Shown here in pieces: positions 15,601 through 17,254 of a stretch of 17,254 nt of DNA. The stretch's first letter is position 1, and each line of letters opens with the position of its first letter. Source of the DNA: an uncultured Bacteroidales bacterium (lineage in GTDB: Bacteria > Bacteroidota > Bacteroidia > Bacteroidales > UBA4417); assembly GCA_937965665.1 (NCBI GenBank), contig CALCJE010000183.1, positions 1 to 17,254 on the forward strand, read 5' to 3'. A program made the translations under genes and the position numbers. Below the pieces are notes generated by a model, which saw only the letters and a program-made list of their open reading frames with translations, had not been told where the DNA came from and made no database searches.

Positions 15601-15716
15601 CTGAAATGACCGTAAGTGATAACTCAAAAAATGAGGGCGACCGCGCTGCTGGAATCGACTGGGGAACATATCCTTCGGCAATGACCGTAATGTTTGGAAT
15701 CGACATCACATTTTAA
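12612..15716 (+). CDS. SusC/RagA-type TonB-dependent outer-membrane transporter
   Basis: Complete 1034-residue SusC-like protein. A signal peptide (cut near VGFSQ, residue 20) is followed by a carboxypeptidase-regulatory-like beta-sandwich (about 21-98). Next come a TonB box region (DELVVIGYG, 103-111) and a plug domain with SVRIRGAGSINSSNNPLYIV (163-182) and SVLKDASSAAIYGSRANNGV (203-222). The rest is the long beta-barrel, ending in FGIDITF with the terminal Phe expected for assembly by the BAM machinery. There is no extra N-terminal STN signalling domain, so it does not look like an anti-sigma-linked receptor, which agrees with control by the neighbouring sensor. DQNGDGYIDNKD (about residue 845) is a calcium-loop-like motif common in SusC proteins. 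It imports the oligosaccharide captured by SusD using TonB energy. Spacing is 44 bases after the lipoprotein gene and 12 before SusD. Confidence 0.97.
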   Translation: MKRLLLLLILVSATAVGFSQRVVEGTVTDSKTGETLIGVTVQIKGTTSGTISDVNGKYRLASDLLTSSSMLQFSYVGYTTTEQAVGSRKVIDVQLNADQIMLDELVVIGYGSAKKRNVLGAVTKVNNKELNMLPVPDVAQALQGRAAGVQVTQNTGAPGEGVSVRIRGAGSINSSNNPLYIVDGIPTADALKILSPGDIENISVLKDASSAAIYGSRANNGVVLITTKKGAKGKIKVVYHGQTGFQKATRLTKMVNTTDYITIYNEAATNDNSYMTGDVPRRDLITETDAKDFVNVDYVKELLQTAPVNSHELSFSGGTETTNYLLSLSYFNQQGIISGTGYSRGSTRLDVNSEVSKWLNIGVSMLAGMSSNDIIGSSGDGAGGNGGSVIRYAFFRNPAIPIQFPNGTYVDRPAEYFGKQIYDSFLGDGYNPIGMAALNDNNRKDNNYLGKAYFTAKLSKQLSFTTNLGIDYRNTNSRRFNPTWGTMDRINAKNSLNVGNETSSNFTYNSVFNYETKFGENHTFSAMAGFEAIKNTGKGLYASDMDFPVQQEELIFIGNGLGTKITTQNEYASTLASFFGRASYDFKGKYYASGTLRRDGSSRFTGDNKWGTFYSISAGWVMKQENFLKDVSWLTNLKLRAGYGAIGNQEIGLYAYSDRISPYYNYAFGGIVNSGYAQSALGNNDLKWETSYQYNAGIDAELYKGALAFSIDYYYKVTDNMLVTAPNPPSTGYAQPSWINSGSVLNAGLELEAIYRKTKNDWGYSVGGNISFVHNEVLKLDAPLYGGRVESGVDATRTEVGYPIGSFYLYEMDGIFQNETEILLSASQKSFGGQPHPGDVKYKDQNGDGYIDNKDKVHLGSAIPKLIAGINLAANYKQFDLSLFFQGTYGNKIYSQVNQDIEGFYRGFAVTQRYFDEHWTGEGTSNTQPRASWSSKSNNATPSSRFLEDGSYIRLKNMQLGYTLPAKTLKAVGLTNTRLYLSGTNLLTLTKYSGLDPEMTVSDNSKNEGDRAAGIDWGTYPSAMTVMFGIDITF

Positions 15717-15728
15717 TTACAAAACACT

Positions 15729-17254
15729 ATGAAAAGTTATTTCAAAATAATATCCGGCATGAACACGAAAGGCTTACTTAACGTGATAACAAAACGCAAA
15801 TTCGGGCTTAATATCACTGTCCTTATCCTTGCTGGGGTTACGCTTGTCCTGGGGTCATGTAAAGATTTTCTGACTGAAGACCTGAAGGGTGAATTTTCGA
15901 CGGATACATATTACCAGAACGATAAGCAGGCATTACAGGCTATAACCGGTGTGTACAATGCACTCACTTTCACCAATTCGAACAATGTAATCTGGGTGTT
16001 TGGCGATGTTGCTTCTGATGATGCGGTAAAAGGTGGTAATCCGGGCGACCAGGCCGAAATTAAGTACATTGATGAATTTACGGCTAATTCAACAAACGGC
16101 ATGATCATCAATTACTGGACATTTGTTTATGAAGCCATTGCCCGGGCAAACAATGTAATAGCTTATGTTCCGGGGATAACCATGGATGAGGCATTAAGAA
16201 ACAGGATCGTTGGCGAGGCTAAATTTATCAGGGCTTACAGCTATTTTAACCTTGTAAATGTTTTCGGGAAAGTCCCGCTTAAACTTCAGCCACAGCTTAC
16301 GCCTGAGACCATTCATGTGCCGTTAAGCGAAGTTTCTGCCATTTACCAGCAGATTGAAAAAGACCTGGCCGATGCAGTGGCTGTGTTACCGATATCGTAT
16401 AATAATCCCGACAAGGGCCGTGTTACAAAAGGCGCCGCACTGGCTATGCTGGGCAAAGTTAGTCTCTATCAGCAAAAATGGCCGGCAGCAATCGGGTATT
16501 TTCAGCAAGCTGAGGCATTGGGCATTTACCGCTTATTGCCACATTACAGTGATAATTTTAAGCGCGCAAACGAAAACAGCAGCGAATCCATTTTTGAGAT
16601 CCAGCACCTGGCCAACCAGAACCCGGGTATGGGCAATGCACTTAACCAATGGTTTGCCCCGGCTTCAGAAGGTGGATATTATTTTAATGCCCCTACCCAG
16701 AGCCTGGTGGATGAATACGAACAAAGCAGCAACGGTGATGTAGATCCACGTCTCGACGCTTCAATAGGCCGTGATGGACAACCCTGGCTGAACGGGGAAA
16801 TTTTCCAGGCTTCGTGGTCGCCTTCGGGTTTCCTGACCAAAAAACACCAGCAACCACTCTCCGAAATTCCCAGTTCGCTGAAAGGTGATGGTGAGCTCAA
16901 CTACATCTACATGCGCTACGCTGACCTCCTGCTTATGAAAGCTGAGGCATTTAATGAAAATGGAAATGCTGATTCGGCCAGAGTCAACCTCAACAAAGTG
17001 CGAAAAAGGGCAAGAGCAAGTTTCAACGGTAACCCTCCAGCCGACCTACTGACTGATATTACCACACTCGACAAAACGCAACTGGCCGCAGCCATCAGGC
17101 ACGAGCGTCGGGTTGAGCTGGCCCTGGAGTTTCACCGATATTTTGACCTGATGCGCTGGGGAAAATCAATTGCAGAAGCCGCACTGGGCGAAAAGTTTAA
17201 TTACGAAACCCACCGTTATCAGCCTATCCCACAAAAAGAAATTGATGCAAATCA
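15729..17254 (+). CDS. SusD/RagB-type surface glycan-binding lipoprotein (3' end cut by window)
   Basis: An open frame of 508 codons starts at ATG 15729, 12 bases after SusC, and runs without a stop to the window edge. A lipoprotein signal ends in VLGSC (Cys44), followed by KDFLTEDLKGEFSTDTYY, the usual SusD mature N-terminus, whose early acidic residues fit surface export. SusD hallmarks are EAKFIRAYSYFNLVNVFGKV (about 161-180), YMRYADLLLMKAEAFNENG (about 394-412), LNKVRKRAR, and ERRVELALEFHRYFDLMRWG near residue 460. The last visible residues (QPIPQKEIDAN) are the typical pre-terminal motif, so only a short C-terminus is missing. The region before the hydrophobic signal is unusually long (about 24 residues); ATG 15759 would give a shorter one. 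It should form the lid over SusC and bind the glycan at the cell surface. Confidence 0.95.
   Translation, partial: MKSYFKIISGMNTKGLLNVITKRKFGLNITVLILAGVTLVLGSCKDFLTEDLKGEFSTDTYYQNDKQALQAITGVYNALTFTNSNNVIWVFGDVASDDAVKGGNPGDQAEIKYIDEFTANSTNGMIINYWTFVYEAIARANNVIAYVPGITMDEALRNRIVGEAKFIRAYSYFNLVNVFGKVPLKLQPQLTPETIHVPLSEVSAIYQQIEKDLADAVAVLPISYNNPDKGRVTKGAALAMLGKVSLYQQKWPAAIGYFQQAEALGIYRLLPHYSDNFKRANENSSESIFEIQHLANQNPGMGNALNQWFAPASEGGYYFNAPTQSLVDEYEQSSNGDVDPRLDASIGRDGQPWLNGEIFQASWSPSGFLTKKHQQPLSEIPSSLKGDGELNYIYMRYADLLLMKAEAFNENGNADSARVNLNKVRKRARASFNGNPPADLLTDITTLDKTQLAAAIRHERRVELALEFHRYFDLMRWGKSIAEAALGEKFNYETHRYQPIPQKEIDAN

Overview
The window looks like a stretch of chromosome from a member of the Bacteroidota, most likely an environmental Bacteroidales/Marinilabiliales-type bacterium. 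This rests on a SusC/SusD pair, a one-protein hybrid two-component sensor with an AraC output domain, Bacteroidota-type promoters (TAnnTTTG at -7), A-rich leaders without clear Shine-Dalgarno sites, and moderate GC. The exact genus cannot be read from the sequence.

Left part (1-4000), unlinked genes. A minus-strand gene (54-1481) encodes a membrane protein with a very basic, internally repeated N-terminal arm. A 350-base gap follows, then a possible 50-residue membrane microprotein (1832-1984) and a DUF1761-type membrane protein (2248-2655). A heptamer repeat patch (2781-2843) lies between that gene and a convergent HMG-CoA-lyase-like metallolyase (2860-3870, minus strand), which lacks two residues important in true HMG-CoA lyases.

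Right part (4076 to the end), a polysaccharide utilization locus (PUL). A hybrid two-component sensor/regulator is followed by a 396-base regulatory gap. This gap carries a candidate operator (14/19 direct repeat with a 31-base period plus a palindrome) and a TAnnTTTG -7 box. Then comes a tight co-directional gene run: GH130 glycoside phosphorylase, MFS sugar transporter, a 573-residue lipoprotein of no family I recognise, SusC and SusD. SusD runs off the right edge and lacks only its extreme C-terminus.

Inferred working model: SusC/SusD capture and import an oligosaccharide, probably a mannoside, across the outer membrane. The lipoprotein (likely periplasmic, since it lacks an obvious surface-export signal) may trim it. 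The MFS carrier brings the product into the cytoplasm, where the GH130 enzyme cleaves it with phosphate, giving mannose 1-phosphate and saving ATP. The sensor would detect the ligand in the periplasm and switch the operon on. The most promising undescribed item is the 573-residue lipoprotein, the only candidate glycan-cleaving enzyme in the visible PUL besides GH130.
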